Positions 26,520-35,383 of a stretch of DNA of 64,000 nucleotides are shown here, piece by piece (the stretch's first letter is position 1; each line of letters begins with the position of its first letter). The DNA is taken from contig NZ_JANIJX010000016.1 in NCBI RefSeq assembly GCF_024580735.1, forward strand, positions 34,871 through 98,870, given 5' to 3'. The DNA is from Brevibacterium moorei. Lineage in GTDB: Bacteria > Actinomycetota > Actinomycetes > Actinomycetales > Brevibacteriaceae. The position numbers were made by a program, and so were the translations under genes. Below the pieces are notes generated by a model. That model was not told where the DNA came from, made no database searches, and saw only the letters and a program-made list of their open reading frames with translations.

Positions 26520-27593
26520 ATGAGGTGGAGCGGACAGGCAGAGGGAGCTCCCGGACTGGTGAGCGTCAAGGGCCTGCTGCGCACCGTGCAGACCCCGGAG
26601 TTCGCAGGCCTGACCTTCCACGAGATCACCGCCAAGTCCCTGTTGAACAAGGTGCCGGAGACATCCTCGATGCCGTTTAGGTGGACCATCAACCCCTATC
26701 GCGGCTGTTCACACGGCTGCGTCTACTGCTACGCCCGCAATACCCACACCTATCTGGACTTAGACGCCGGGCGGGACTTCGATTCGCAGGTCATCGTCAA
26801 GGTCAATGCGGCCCAGGTGTTGGAACGGGAACTGGCGCGGGCGTCCTGGGGCCGCGAACACGTGGCGCTGGGGACGAACACCGACCCCTATCAGCGCGCC
26901 GAGGGCCGCTACCGTCTGATGCCGGGCATCATCACCACCCTGGCCGAACACCACACCCCGTTCTCCATCCTGACCAAGGGCACGCTGCTGCGCCGCGACC
27001 TGCCACTGCTGGTCCGGGCGCGCGAACGCGTCCCCGTGGAACTGGGCATGTCGATCGCGATCGTCGACGACGAGCTGCAACAGCAGATCGAGCCCGGCAC
27101 CCCGCGCACCTCGGCCCGGCTGGCGACCGTGCGGGCCGCCGCGGATCTGGGCTTCAACGTCACCGTGTTCCTCATGCCGATCATGCCGGCGCTGACCGAT
27201 TCGCGCGCCCAGCTGGAATCCCTGGTCGAGGCGGTCGCCCGGGCCGGGGCCACCCGGGTGACCTATGGCGCACTGCACCTGCGCCCCGGCGCCAAGGAGT
27301 GGTTCATGCGCTGGATCGGTCACACCCGTCCGGATCTGTACCCGCGCTATCGCAGGATGTACGCGGACTCGGCCTATGCCTCGCGGGAGTACAGGGACTG
27401 GCTCGACGCCCGGATGCAGCCGCTGTTGGAACGCGCCGGGCTGGACTGGCTGCCCGACGGCGACACCCCGGAGGCCAGGCGCTTCGCCCGCGAACTCGCG
27501 CAGAATGGCGCGACCGAGGCCTCGGCCCCGGGGAGCACGGTGACAGGGCCCACCGGCTCCCCTGGAGAACCCACCGAGCCGGCACTCTTCTGA
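26520..27593 (+). CDS. Rv2578c-family radical SAM protein
   Basis: A 357-residue radical SAM protein. The iron-sulfur motif CX3CX2C is Cys63, Cys67, Cys70 in YRGCSHGCVYCYARN, followed by THTYLDLDAG and NTDPYQRAE, which are characteristic of the Rv2578c/SplB-like group. The group resembles spore photoproduct lyase and is suspected to act on DNA damage, but its reaction is not established. The C-terminus is Thr/Gly/Pro-rich. ATG 26520 is chosen because upstream in-frame sequence is the LysR gene read out of frame. A LexA-like box directly upstream supports a damage-response role. Confidence 0.85.
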   Translation: MRWSGQAEGAPGLVSVKGLLRTVQTPEFAGLTFHEITAKSLLNKVPETSSMPFRWTINPYRGCSHGCVYCYARNTHTYLDLDAGRDFDSQVIVKVNAAQVLERELARASWGREHVALGTNTDPYQRAEGRYRLMPGIITTLAEHHTPFSILTKGTLLRRDLPLLVRARERVPVELGMSIAIVDDELQQQIEPGTPRTSARLATVRAAADLGFNVTVFLMPIMPALTDSRAQLESLVEAVARAGATRVTYGALHLRPGAKEWFMRWIGHTRPDLYPRYRRMYADSAYASREYRDWLDARMQPLLERAGLDWLPDGDTPEARRFARELAQNGATEASAPGSTVTGPTGSPGEPTEPALF

Positions 27594-27619
27594 GCCGGCG
27601 GCAGCCCGGACCCTACTCC

Positions 27620-28843
27620 CTACTTGTCGTAGGCCGCCGATTCGAAGCGCATATAGCCGCCGAAGGAATCGGCGTCGGCGAACGGCAGGATCTGGGTGGC
27701 CCAGAAGCCGCCCAGTCCGTTCTTCCTGTCGATCCAGTAATACAGGTTCGCCAGCCCCGCCCAGCCCTGGGAGCCCGCGGGCCGGCCGGTGGGCGCGTCC
27801 TCGTCGTTGATCATGAAGCCGTAGGACCAGGACTTCGGCTGCCCGGGGAAGAACTCGGCGTCGTTCGACAGGCTCGGGATGACCCCGGGCAGCGGCGTGA
27901 TCAGCCGGTCGCCCAGGTGATTGGCGGTGGCGAAATCGACCGTCTCCGGCTTGAGCACCTGCGTGCCGTCGTCGGCACTGCCATCGTTGAGCCACATCCG
28001 GATGAACTTCAGATAGTCGCCCACCGTGCTGTACAGACCCGCGCCGCCCAGGTGCACCTGGGGTCGGATCGGGATGACATAGCCGTCGATCGGAGTGAGC
28101 GATCCGTCCTCCCCGCGCTGGTGGATCGACGCGACCCGCTCGGTCATCTCAGTGCCCGGCTCGAAGCTCGAGGACTCCATGCCCAGGGGTGCGAAGATTC
28201 GTTCGGCGAACACCTCGCCCAGTTTCTTCCCCGTGATCCCCTCGACCACCTGGCCGGCCCAGTCGAGGTTCGTCCCGTACTCCCAGTTCTCGCCCGGATC
28301 GAAGACCAGCGGGGTCTGCAGCGCGGCCATGGAGGCGTCCGTGACCGGTGGCTGGCCGCATTCCTCGGTCAGGCGCAGATAGTCCTGATCGAAGAAGTTA
28401 TAGGCGAAGCCCGCCTGGTGGGTGAGCAGATCGTGGGTGGTCACTGGCCGTTTGGGCGCGCGCAGCCGCGGCTTGCCGGGTCCGTCCCACCCGTCGAGCA
28501 CCTGGACCTCGGCCAGCCATGGCGCGTACTGCGAGGCCGGCGCCTGCAGGTCCAGATCGCCCTGTTCGTACAGCTGCATCGCAGCGGTGGCGGTGATCGC
28601 CTTGGTCGTGGAGAAGATCGCGTGGACTGTGTCGACGGTCATCGGCTCCTTCGTGCCCAGGTCCCGCACCCCGGCCGCGCCCAGGTACAGGTCGCCGTCG
28701 CGCCCGGTGGCCCCGGCGACCACCCCGGGCACCGTGCCGCCCACAGACGGGGCCAATTGGACGACCGCGTCGAGGCGGTCGGCGATGCCGGCGAAATCGA
28801 CGGCGGTGGTATCGGAGTGTGCTGAGGTGTCTGGAGTGTTCAT
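27620..28843 (-). CDS. Serine hydrolase, beta-lactamase class C fold
   Basis: A 407-residue penicillin-binding-protein/beta-lactamase-like hydrolase. The nucleophile motif SxxK is Ser78-Thr-Thr-Lys81 in [11 protein letters not shown]; a conserved Tyr is in [23 protein letters not shown] and the C-terminal [16 protein letters not shown] support the esterase-type (family VIII-like) branch. No signal peptide is seen, so it is probably cytoplasmic. Start ATG 28843 follows AAGG at 8 nt; an upstream in-frame ATG (28858) is possible. Natural substrate is unknown; esterase activity is more likely than beta-lactamase activity. Confidence 0.85.
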   Translation of the reverse strand: MNTPDTSAHSDTTAVDFAGIADRLDAVVQLAPSVGGTVPGVVAGATGRDGDLYLGAAGVRDLGTKEPMTVDTVHAIFSTTKAITATAAMQLYEQGDLDLQAPASQYAPWLAEVQVLDGWDGPGKPRLRAPKRPVTTHDLLTHQAGFAYNFFDQDYLRLTEECGQPPVTDASMAALQTPLVFDPGENWEYGTNLDWAGQVVEGITGKKLGEVFAERIFAPLGMESSSFEPGTEMTERVASIHQRGEDGSLTPIDGYVIPIRPQVHLGGAGLYSTVGDYLKFIRMWLNDGSADDGTQVLKPETVDFATANHLGDRLITPLPGVIPSLSNDAEFFPGQPKSWSYGFMINDEDAPTGRPAGSQGWAGLANLYYWIDRKNGLGGFWATQILPFADADSFGGYMRFESAAYDK

Positions 28844-28937
28844 GCTGACCGCCTTCATTGCCGGTTCGATGGTGTGCTGTTGTATCGCCGGTCGGATGCC
28901 GATCCGCCGGCCCGGCACTCAAGCGGTGCCGGATGAC

Positions 28938-29930
28938 TCAAAGGTAGCGCCGAGCCGGTGCATCCGCGTTGCATCCAGCCAGGTTGCATCCGGCCAGGAA
29001 CTCCACGACATCCGGGGTGACCCGTGCGCTGAACTCCTCGAAGAAGCCGTGGCGGCCCTGCGGATAGGTGCGCACCCGCGCGCCGGGGATCCGCTCGGCC
29101 AGCACCCGCGCATTGTCCACCGGGCACATGAGGTCCGCCTCCCCGTGCAGGACCAGGGTCGGCACACCGATCCGGGGTAGCCGCTCCCAGGCATCGTGCC
29201 GCCGGCTGGCGCGCAGATGCGCGGATCGGGCCGCAGCCGTCATCCCCGGATCGCCCAACAGGGTGCTGTCGGCGGGCTCCCCGGGCCAGACGGGGGAGTA
29301 GAACAACTCGAACAGCACCCGCCGCTTATCCGCGCCCGAGGCCTCCAACAGTCGGTGCCCGACTCCGGCCGGGGAGCGGACCTCGTGTGCGCCGCCGGGC
29401 CCCGTGCAGGCCAGCACCAGGGCGCCCACGAGTTCGGGCCGGAGCAGCGCGAGCTCCTGTGCGACCCGCCCTCCCATGGAGGTCCCGAAGACCGCAACCG
29501 GGGAGGCCGCATACCCGGCGGCGGCCAACACACAGGCCGCGTCCTCGGCGAAGGTGCGCATGGACCAGGCGGGTCTGCTGCTGTGGCCCGCGGATCTGCC
29601 TGCGCGGCCGGGCTCGCCGACGGCACCCGCTCCGGTACCGGTTTGCTCGGGCCCGGTGCTGTCACCGGTGCCGCGGTAGTCGAAGGTGATCGTGCGGAAG
29701 GCCGCGGCGTAGCCCGGCCGCACGGCATCCCACCAGTGGTGGGAGTTCGCCTGGCCCGGCAGCAAGAGCAGCGGCGGCGCGGACTCCGGTGCGCTCGCGG
29801 GACCCATGACCTGTGCCGCCAGGGTGGCCCCGTCCGGTGTGGTCACGGTGAAGCGGCGGGTCGGGCCGGTTGTGCTCGCGGCCGGCACGGTTGCGCTCGG
29901 CTCGGCCGGTGGCGGGAAATCCTCGTTCAT
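28938..29930 (-). CDS. Alpha/beta hydrolase
   Basis: A 330-residue alpha/beta hydrolase. After a disordered Pro/Ala/Thr-rich N-terminus come LLLLPGQANSHHWW (oxyanion region), ITFDYRGTGDSTGP, the nucleophile elbow GTSMGGRVAQ, and the acid/His region GEADLMCPV and YPQGRHGFFEEF. A Gly/Ala/Arg-rich insert is present between strands 4 and 5. ATG 29930 is preceded by AGAGAGG at 9 nt; upstream ATGs (29939, 29969) are less well placed. The first gene of its strand here, it may be cotranscribed with the downstream serine hydrolase, 94 bp away. Confidence 0.85.
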   Translation of the reverse strand: MNEDFPPPAEPSATVPAASTTGPTRRFTVTTPDGATLAAQVMGPASAPESAPPLLLLPGQANSHHWWDAVRPGYAAAFRTITFDYRGTGDSTGPEQTGTGAGAVGEPGRAGRSAGHSSRPAWSMRTFAEDAACVLAAAGYAASPVAVFGTSMGGRVAQELALLRPELVGALVLACTGPGGAHEVRSPAGVGHRLLEASGADKRRVLFELFYSPVWPGEPADSTLLGDPGMTAAARSAHLRASRRHDAWERLPRIGVPTLVLHGEADLMCPVDNARVLAERIPGARVRTYPQGRHGFFEEFSARVTPDVVEFLAGCNLAGCNADAPARRYL

Positions 29931-30036
29931 CCTGTGCATCCTCTCTGTGATTCTCCGTGCCGGGTCCACTGTGCCGGTGGGACTCTCTGTGCCGGTAGAC
30001 GGGGCGGTTGAGGCGGACGGTTAACCTGAGACCATC

Positions 30037-31830
30037 ATGAAGCTCTCCGAACTGGTCCGCGAAGTGGGCCCCGGGCGCCTGCGCGTCCTCGCAGGCAGCA
30101 GCGGGGACGCGGACCCGGACATCGTCGAGGTCGTGCTCGCCGACGGGCTCAGCCCCACCGGACCCGGCATCCTGGTCCTCGCGCTGCCGGGGACCGGGGC
30201 CGCTGCGGGCGGGGACGCGGCTGCGCTCGGCGCTCAACGGCCCGGCGGGGAGCCGGTCTCCGCCCCGCCCACTCCGGCTGCGCTCGGCGCGGAACCACCG
30301 GTCCCGGAGTCCCCGGTCGTGGTTCCCGCTCCCGGCAGCGCCGCGACCGAACTGTTCGGACTGCTCCAAGCGGCGCTGCACGCCGGCGACGAGCTCGGCC
30401 GGCCGGGCTCGATCCAGGCCATCGCCGACTACACCCGGGCCACCGTGGGCGGCGCCGTGGTGGTCTATGACCGGGCGCACCGGGTGCTCGCGCATTCCGT
30501 CGGCGACTTCCCGATCGACGCGGTGCGCCGTGACACCATCCTGGGCCGCCGGACCCCGGACGACTGGATCGCCCGCTTCACCGCAGACCGCACCGCCTAT
30601 CGGACCCGGGAACTGCCCGGGCGCGTGGTGCGCGTCGACGAGTACGAAGACATCGTCCCGCGCCTGCGCATCGCGGTGACCGCCGACGGCGAGGTGGTCG
30701 GCGAACTCTCCGTGTCCGAGGATGCAGTGTCCTTGGGCGCCGCGGCGGAACTGGCGCTGGCCAGGGCCGGCCGGTTGGCGGTGCCCGCACTGCGCGCCCA
30801 CCAGCGGGTGGTGGACCGGGAGCGCACCGAGCGGACGGAGCAGTTGCGCGGGCTGCTGTGGCACGGCCGTGAGGACGCCGAACTCTCCGGCCGTGATCGG
30901 GGCATGTTCGTCTGCGCATTCGCTCCGGCGGGCGGGGCAGCCGCGGTATCGCCGAGTGGAGTGTCCACAGTTGCGCCGGGCGCAGCGCACACAGTGTCGC
31001 ACGGCGTGGCGCCGGAACCGGATATGGAGCAGATCGTCCACTACCTCGCGCTGTCCTTCCGGGCGCTGAGCCCCGAGGTCCGGGTCGCGGCGATCCACGG
31101 GGTGGTGTGGATCGTGGTGCCGGGCCCGCCGAGCCTGCGCGCCGAACTCATCGGAGTGTGCCGCGCCATCCTCGGGCGGATGCGACGGGTCCTGCCGGAG
31201 GCCGCGGTGGCCGTGGCCGAACACCTCGGGTCCGCAGCGGGAGCCCCGGATGGACGCGCGGTGGTCGAGGATCTGCTGCGGATCCACATCCGCGCGGCCG
31301 GTTCCGTGAGTGCGGCCGGCACCGGAGACCTCGGAAACCCCGGAGCCACCGGGGATGGCGGCCACGCCGAGCCCGAGGGCCGAACCGAGCAGGTGTTCGT
31401 CGAGGCCGATCATTGGGCCCCACTGCTGCTGGCACGGGTCGGCGACTGTCTCAACGGCTGCTCAACGGATGGGACGGCCGGGCTCGCGGATGGGGCAGCC
31501 CGTCCCCGGAACCCGTCTGCGAACCGGACTCCGCTCAGGCCCCGCACCCCGACCCCGATCGACGTCCTGGCGGCCCATGACGCGCAGGAGGCCACCGACT
31601 TCACGGGCACCCTCAGGGTCTTCTTCGCGGAGTTCGGCCAGGTCTCCCGAGCCGCGGCCCGGCTGCACCTGCACCCGAACACGCTGCGCCACCGGCTGCG
31701 CAGAATCCAGGAGATCAGCGGTCTGGACATCGGGGACGCCGGCCAGCGGCTCGCCGCAGAACTCCTGCTCATCGGGAATCCGCGTTCGGATCCGGGTCCG
31801 GCCCCTGCTGGGGATACAGGCCGGGGATGA
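30037..31830 (+). CDS. PucR-family transcriptional regulator
   Basis: A 597-residue regulator. The N-terminal region is a PucR-type sensor domain with low-complexity inserts, the middle contains a GGDEF-related degenerate domain (VRVDEYEDIVPRLRIAVTADG, VVGELSVSED), and the C-terminus is the PucR helix-turn-helix: FFAEFGQVSRAAARLHLHPNTLRH is its core (key residues HPNTLRHRL). Members often control purine, amino-acid or exporter genes near them. It is divergent from the alpha/beta hydrolase (106 bp) and its 3' end overlaps the convergent MFS gene by 62 bp. Its target is not evident. Confidence 0.85.
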   Translation: MKLSELVREVGPGRLRVLAGSSGDADPDIVEVVLADGLSPTGPGILVLALPGTGAAAGGDAAALGAQRPGGEPVSAPPTPAALGAEPPVPESPVVVPAPGSAATELFGLLQAALHAGDELGRPGSIQAIADYTRATVGGAVVVYDRAHRVLAHSVGDFPIDAVRRDTILGRRTPDDWIARFTADRTAYRTRELPGRVVRVDEYEDIVPRLRIAVTADGEVVGELSVSEDAVSLGAAAELALARAGRLAVPALRAHQRVVDRERTERTEQLRGLLWHGREDAELSGRDRGMFVCAFAPAGGAAAVSPSGVSTVAPGAAHTVSHGVAPEPDMEQIVHYLALSFRALSPEVRVAAIHGVVWIVVPGPPSLRAELIGVCRAILGRMRRVLPEAAVAVAEHLGSAAGAPDGRAVVEDLLRIHIRAAGSVSAAGTGDLGNPGATGDGGHAEPEGRTEQVFVEADHWAPLLLARVGDCLNGCSTDGTAGLADGAARPRNPSANRTPLRPRTPTPIDVLAAHDAQEATDFTGTLRVFFAEFGQVSRAAARLHLHPNTLRHRLRRIQEISGLDIGDAGQRLAAELLLIGNPRSDPGPAPAGDTGRG

Positions 31831-33280
31831 GGAACATGAGCACCGCGATGACCCCGACGGCCGCCGCGGCGAGCAGATAGCCCTGGGGCGCCTCGGCCCC
31901 GGCTGCCGAACCTGCTGCGGACGCCGCTGCCGACCGGGCGGCGACCGCCGCCTGCGCGCCCAGGCCGATGAGCACGGCGGCCAGGGCCGTGCCGACCGAC
32001 TGCCCCAGCTGCCGGGCGGCCGAGGCCATGGAGCCGGCCGCACCGGACACCTCGGCCGGCAGGGTGGACATCGACAGGAAATTCACCGGGGTGTTCGCCG
32101 CGCCGAAGCCGAACCCGGCCAGGGCCGTGCCGATCAGAAGGCCGGCCACGGCCCACCCGACTGCGCCCACCGGGCCGGCGGCTGTCCCGGAAGCGGCGGC
32201 ACTGTGCGCGGCCGCGGGGCCGGCGGTGGCCTCGGCCAGGGCGGAACCGGCGACGGCCACCGCGAGTCCCGCGACGATGAGCACGGCGGAGGCCCGCATG
32301 ATGAACGCGGGACCCCGGCGGGTCAGGGCGCGGCCGGACCACTGCGCGCCCACCGCGATGGTCGCGGCCAGCGGCAGGTTGATCAGCCCCGCGGGGCCGG
32401 CTGGGATGTGCAGGCGGTCCTGGACGAGCACGGCCACGGTGTACAGGGCGATGCCCAGTGCCAGATAGTTGCACACCGCCAGGGCGATCGACACCGTGAA
32501 GTTCCGATTCTCCAGGGCGGCGCGGGGGATCGCCGCGTGTGGGGATCGGAACTCGCGGATGGCCCAGACCGCCAGCACGCCCAGCCCGGCGGCCAGCAGT
32601 GCGGCCTTCGCCGGGCCGGGCAGTCCGCCGGGTAGCTCGATCAGCGCGGCGGTCAGCCCGGCCATCCACAGTGCCATGAGCAGATAGGACAGGGTGAACA
32701 CCCGGGTGGCGGGCTGGGGCCGGGTGTGGGGGACGAAGATCAGCACGCCGGCCAGATAGGCCAGGCCGAGGACGACCATCACCGCGAAGTACAGCCGCCA
32801 GCCCGCTGCGGCGACGGCCAGACCGGCGATCACCGGGCCCAGGGCCATGCCGACGCCGATCGCCAGGCCCCAGATGGACATGGACCGGGCGAGTTCGCCG
32901 GGGGTCCGGGCGACGGTGCGCAGCACGGCCAGGCCAACGGGCACCAGCGCGCAGCCGCCCACCGCGGAGATCGCCCGTCCGGCGATGAGCATCTCGGGGC
33001 CCTGGGCCAGGCATGCCAGCACACTGCCCAGCAGATACACGCCGAGCGCGCCGATGAGCACGCGGCGCTTGTCGAACCTGTCGCCGACGGCCCCGCTGAC
33101 CATGACGAGCGTCGCCAGGACCAGGGGATAGCAGGTGGCCAGCCAGTGGGACTGGGTTTCGCTGAGCCCCAGATCGGCGCGGATGGCGGGCAGCGCGATG
33201 TTGAGCCCGGTGATGTTGAGCTGGCCGGTCAGGGTTCCGGTGGCGCAGGTGATGACGGTGCCGGTGCGCCGCTGGGACAT
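31769..33280 (-). CDS. MFS drug exporter, 14-helix DHA2 type
   Basis: A 503-residue major facilitator protein with about 14 hydrophobic helices. Motif A appears as GDRFDKRRVLIGALG and the DHA2 signature region as LPAIRADLGLSETQSHWL and ALGPVIAGLAVAAAGWR. It probably exports toxic compounds with proton exchange. ATG 33280 follows AAGGAG. The last 62 bp overlap the convergent PucR gene, so the two transcripts are antisense at their ends. The upstream 255-bp gap to the VOC gene carries short repeats that may be operators. Confidence 0.87.
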   Translation of the reverse strand: MSQRRTGTVITCATGTLTGQLNITGLNIALPAIRADLGLSETQSHWLATCYPLVLATLVMVSGAVGDRFDKRRVLIGALGVYLLGSVLACLAQGPEMLIAGRAISAVGGCALVPVGLAVLRTVARTPGELARSMSIWGLAIGVGMALGPVIAGLAVAAAGWRLYFAVMVVLGLAYLAGVLIFVPHTRPQPATRVFTLSYLLMALWMAGLTAALIELPGGLPGPAKAALLAAGLGVLAVWAIREFRSPHAAIPRAALENRNFTVSIALAVCNYLALGIALYTVAVLVQDRLHIPAGPAGLINLPLAATIAVGAQWSGRALTRRGPAFIMRASAVLIVAGLAVAVAGSALAEATAGPAAAHSAAASGTAAGPVGAVGWAVAGLLIGTALAGFGFGAANTPVNFLSMSTLPAEVSGAAGSMASAARQLGQSVGTALAAVLIGLGAQAAVAARSAAASAAGSAAGAEAPQGYLLAAAAVGVIAVLMFLIPGLYPQQGPDPDPNADSR

Positions 33281-33368
33281 GGGGCTCCTTCGAGGGGGGT
33301 CGGTTCAGGTGCTGCGGTCGAGCTCGTTTCCAGTCAAGCAGACGAATCGGCACCGTGCCGGGCGCCGG

Positions 33369-33448
33369 CCTTGTGCGAATCGACGGACTTGCCGGCCTCG
33401 GACGCGCGGATCGCACAAAGGGCTTGCAGCGGGCCGGCGCACAAAGGG
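33369..33448. repeat. Short repeats between MFS and VOC genes
   Basis: CGCACAAAGGG occurs twice in direct orientation (33412-33422 and 33438-33448, 26 bp apart) and a near-copy occurs inverted as CCTTGTGCG (33369-33377). TTGTGCGA/TCGCACAA forms an 8-bp inverted repeat (33371-33378 with 33411-33418). They lie in the divergent gap and may bind a regulator. Confidence 0.4.
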
Positions 33449-33535
33449 GTCGGAGTGTGACGCGGGCCCCGCGCAGTGTGCGGCCCGGCGGTAGAGTCGA
33501 AGGAGAACCGCCCCACACAACAGGAGGAAACGCAC

Positions 33536-33886
33536 ATGGCCGAACACCTGATCCGCCAGATCATCCTGAGCACCGAGGACCTCGACGCCTCGATCGAGTT
33601 CTACGAGAAGCTGGGCTACAGCCTGAAATTCCGCGACGGCGCCCACTACGCCCAGCTCGACGGCGGCCCGATTGCCCTGGCCCTGGCCACCTCGGTCGAC
33701 CACCCGCTGCCCGGCAAGACCGTCGTCGCGATCAAGTCCGACGATCCGGATCAGGACGCCAAGGACATCGAGGCCCTGGGCGGCGCCGTGGTCAAGGGCC
33801 CGTACGACGACGCGCACGAACGCCGCACCGTCGCCTACGACAACCAGGGCAACGGCCTGGTCTTCTACAAGTCGCTGGGCCGCTGA
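33536..33886 (+). CDS. VOC (glyoxalase/dioxygenase fold) protein
   Basis: A 116-residue single VOC module: RQIILSTEDLDASIEFYEKLGY at the N-terminus (key residues STEDLDASIEFYE), YAQLDGG in the middle and AYDNQGNGLVFYKS at the end. Such proteins are dioxygenases, glyoxalase-like enzymes or antibiotic-binding proteins. ATG 33536 is preceded by a strong AGGAGG. Upstream in-frame residues are rejected because the site lies before this ATG. The reaction is not known. Confidence 0.85.
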   Translation: MAEHLIRQIILSTEDLDASIEFYEKLGYSLKFRDGAHYAQLDGGPIALALATSVDHPLPGKTVVAIKSDDPDQDAKDIEALGGAVVKGPYDDAHERRTVAYDNQGNGLVFYKSLGR

Positions 33887-33955
33887 GCCCAGCCCGCGCC
33901 CGCTGAGCCCAGCCGACAGTTGAGCCCAACGGGCGTCCGCTGAGCCACTGGCCCC
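33882..33955 (+). repeat. Imperfect GCTGAGCCCAGCC repeats after VOC gene
   Basis: Three to four degenerate copies of a unit resembling CGCTGAGCCCAGCC, starting with the VOC stop codon itself. Looks like local duplication of the gene's end; no function is apparent. Confidence 0.45.
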
Positions 33956-33986
33956 AGCCCATCCACCAACGAAAGGGAACCGCCCG

Positions 33987-35363
33987 ATGACCACTGCCAC
34001 CTCGCCTGCGGCCGAACAACTCCACTCCGAGACCCTGGAACTGCTCCAGGCACTGATCCGCAATGCCTGCGCCAACGACCTGACCCCGGATTCCGGGCAG
34101 GAGGTGCGCAGCGCCGAAACGCTCGAGGAGTTCTTCGCCGGCGTGGACAATGTGACGATCCAGAAGGTCGAGCCACGGCCGGGGCGCACGACCATCATCG
34201 TGACCCTGCCGGGCACCGACCCGGCAGCGGAGCCGCTGACTCTGCTGGGGCACACGGACGTGGTGCCGGTGGATGCGGACAAGTGGACGAAGGACCCCTT
34301 CGGCGCGGTGGTCGAGGATGGGGCGATCTGGGGCCGCGGCGCGGTCGACATGCTGTGCCTGACCGCCTCGATGGCCGTCGTGACCCGGCAGATCGCGCGT
34401 GCCGCCCAGGCGGATCCGGCGGCGGGCCCGGCCGGCACGCTGACCTTCGTGGGTGTGGCCGATGAGGAGGCGCGCGGAGGGCTGGGCGCCAAATGGCTGT
34501 CGGAGGAATACCCCGAGCTGTTCTCCTGGAAGAACTGCCTGTCGGAGACCGGCGGCTCGCACCTGCCAGTGGCAGACGGCTCGGATGCCGTGATTCTGGG
34601 CGTGGGGGAGAAGGGCGCGGCCCAGCGCCGCCTGCACGTCACCGGCGACGCCGGCCACGGCTCCCTGCCCTATGGCCGGGACTTCGCGGTGGCCAAGATC
34701 GGCCGCGTCGCCGAGGCGATCGGCCGGTTCGCCCCGGCCGTCGCCCAGGATTCCATCTGGGAGGGATACGTCAAGGCCTTCCGCTTCGACGAGGACACCG
34801 AACTGGCCCTGCTCGAGGGCACGGACCAGGCGGCCTACGAGGCCTTCGGCGAACTGGCGCCCTATGCCCATGCGGTGTCCCATCTGACCGTTTCGCCCAC
34901 CGTGCTGCGCGCCGGCGAGGCGATCAACGTCTTCCCCAGCGCGGCCTATCTGGAGCTGGACATCCGCACCCTGCCCGGCCAGACGGACGACGAGGTGGAC
35001 GCGGTGCTGCGCGGGGCACTGGGGGAGCTGGCCGACGAGGTGCGCATCGAGCGGCTCATCAGCGAACCGGCCTCGGCCAGCCCGACGGACTCGGAGCTGT
35101 TTAAGACCATGGAACAGGTCGTGGCCGAGCACTTCCCGGATGCCGCGATCGTGCCGACGATCGCCAGCGGCGGATCGGATCTGCGCTTCGCCCGGAAGCT
35201 CGGCGGGGTGGGTTATGGCTTCGGTCTGCACCGCCGGTCGACCACGCAGGCCTTCATCAATGCGCAACTGCACCAGCACGATGAGCACCTGCCAGTGGAG
35301 GACCTGTACCTGACCGTCGATGCCCTGGACCAGGTGGTCCGCCGCTTCACCAAGACCGCCTGA
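33987..35363 (+). CDS. M20-family metallopeptidase/amidohydrolase
   Basis: A 458-residue M20 peptidase with two-zinc ligands visible: His89 (LLGHTDVVPVD), Asp121 (WGRGAVDMLC), catalytic Glu160 and Glu161 (VADEEARGG), Glu187 (LSETGG), and a late His (YGFGLHRRS). The insertion (dimerisation) domain covers about residues 200-320. It would cleave dipeptides or N-acyl amino acids. RBS GAAAGGGAA precedes ATG 33987, 100 bp after the VOC stop. It converges with nadE. Substrate remains open. Confidence 0.88.
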   Translation: MTTATSPAAEQLHSETLELLQALIRNACANDLTPDSGQEVRSAETLEEFFAGVDNVTIQKVEPRPGRTTIIVTLPGTDPAAEPLTLLGHTDVVPVDADKWTKDPFGAVVEDGAIWGRGAVDMLCLTASMAVVTRQIARAAQADPAAGPAGTLTFVGVADEEARGGLGAKWLSEEYPELFSWKNCLSETGGSHLPVADGSDAVILGVGEKGAAQRRLHVTGDAGHGSLPYGRDFAVAKIGRVAEAIGRFAPAVAQDSIWEGYVKAFRFDEDTELALLEGTDQAAYEAFGELAPYAHAVSHLTVSPTVLRAGEAINVFPSAAYLELDIRTLPGQTDDEVDAVLRGALGELADEVRIERLISEPASASPTDSELFKTMEQVVAEHFPDAAIVPTIASGGSDLRFARKLGGVGYGFGLHRRSTTQAFINAQLHQHDEHLPVEDLYLTVDALDQVVRRFTKTA

Positions 35364-35383
35364 GGCCCACTGGCGGGGGCGGG

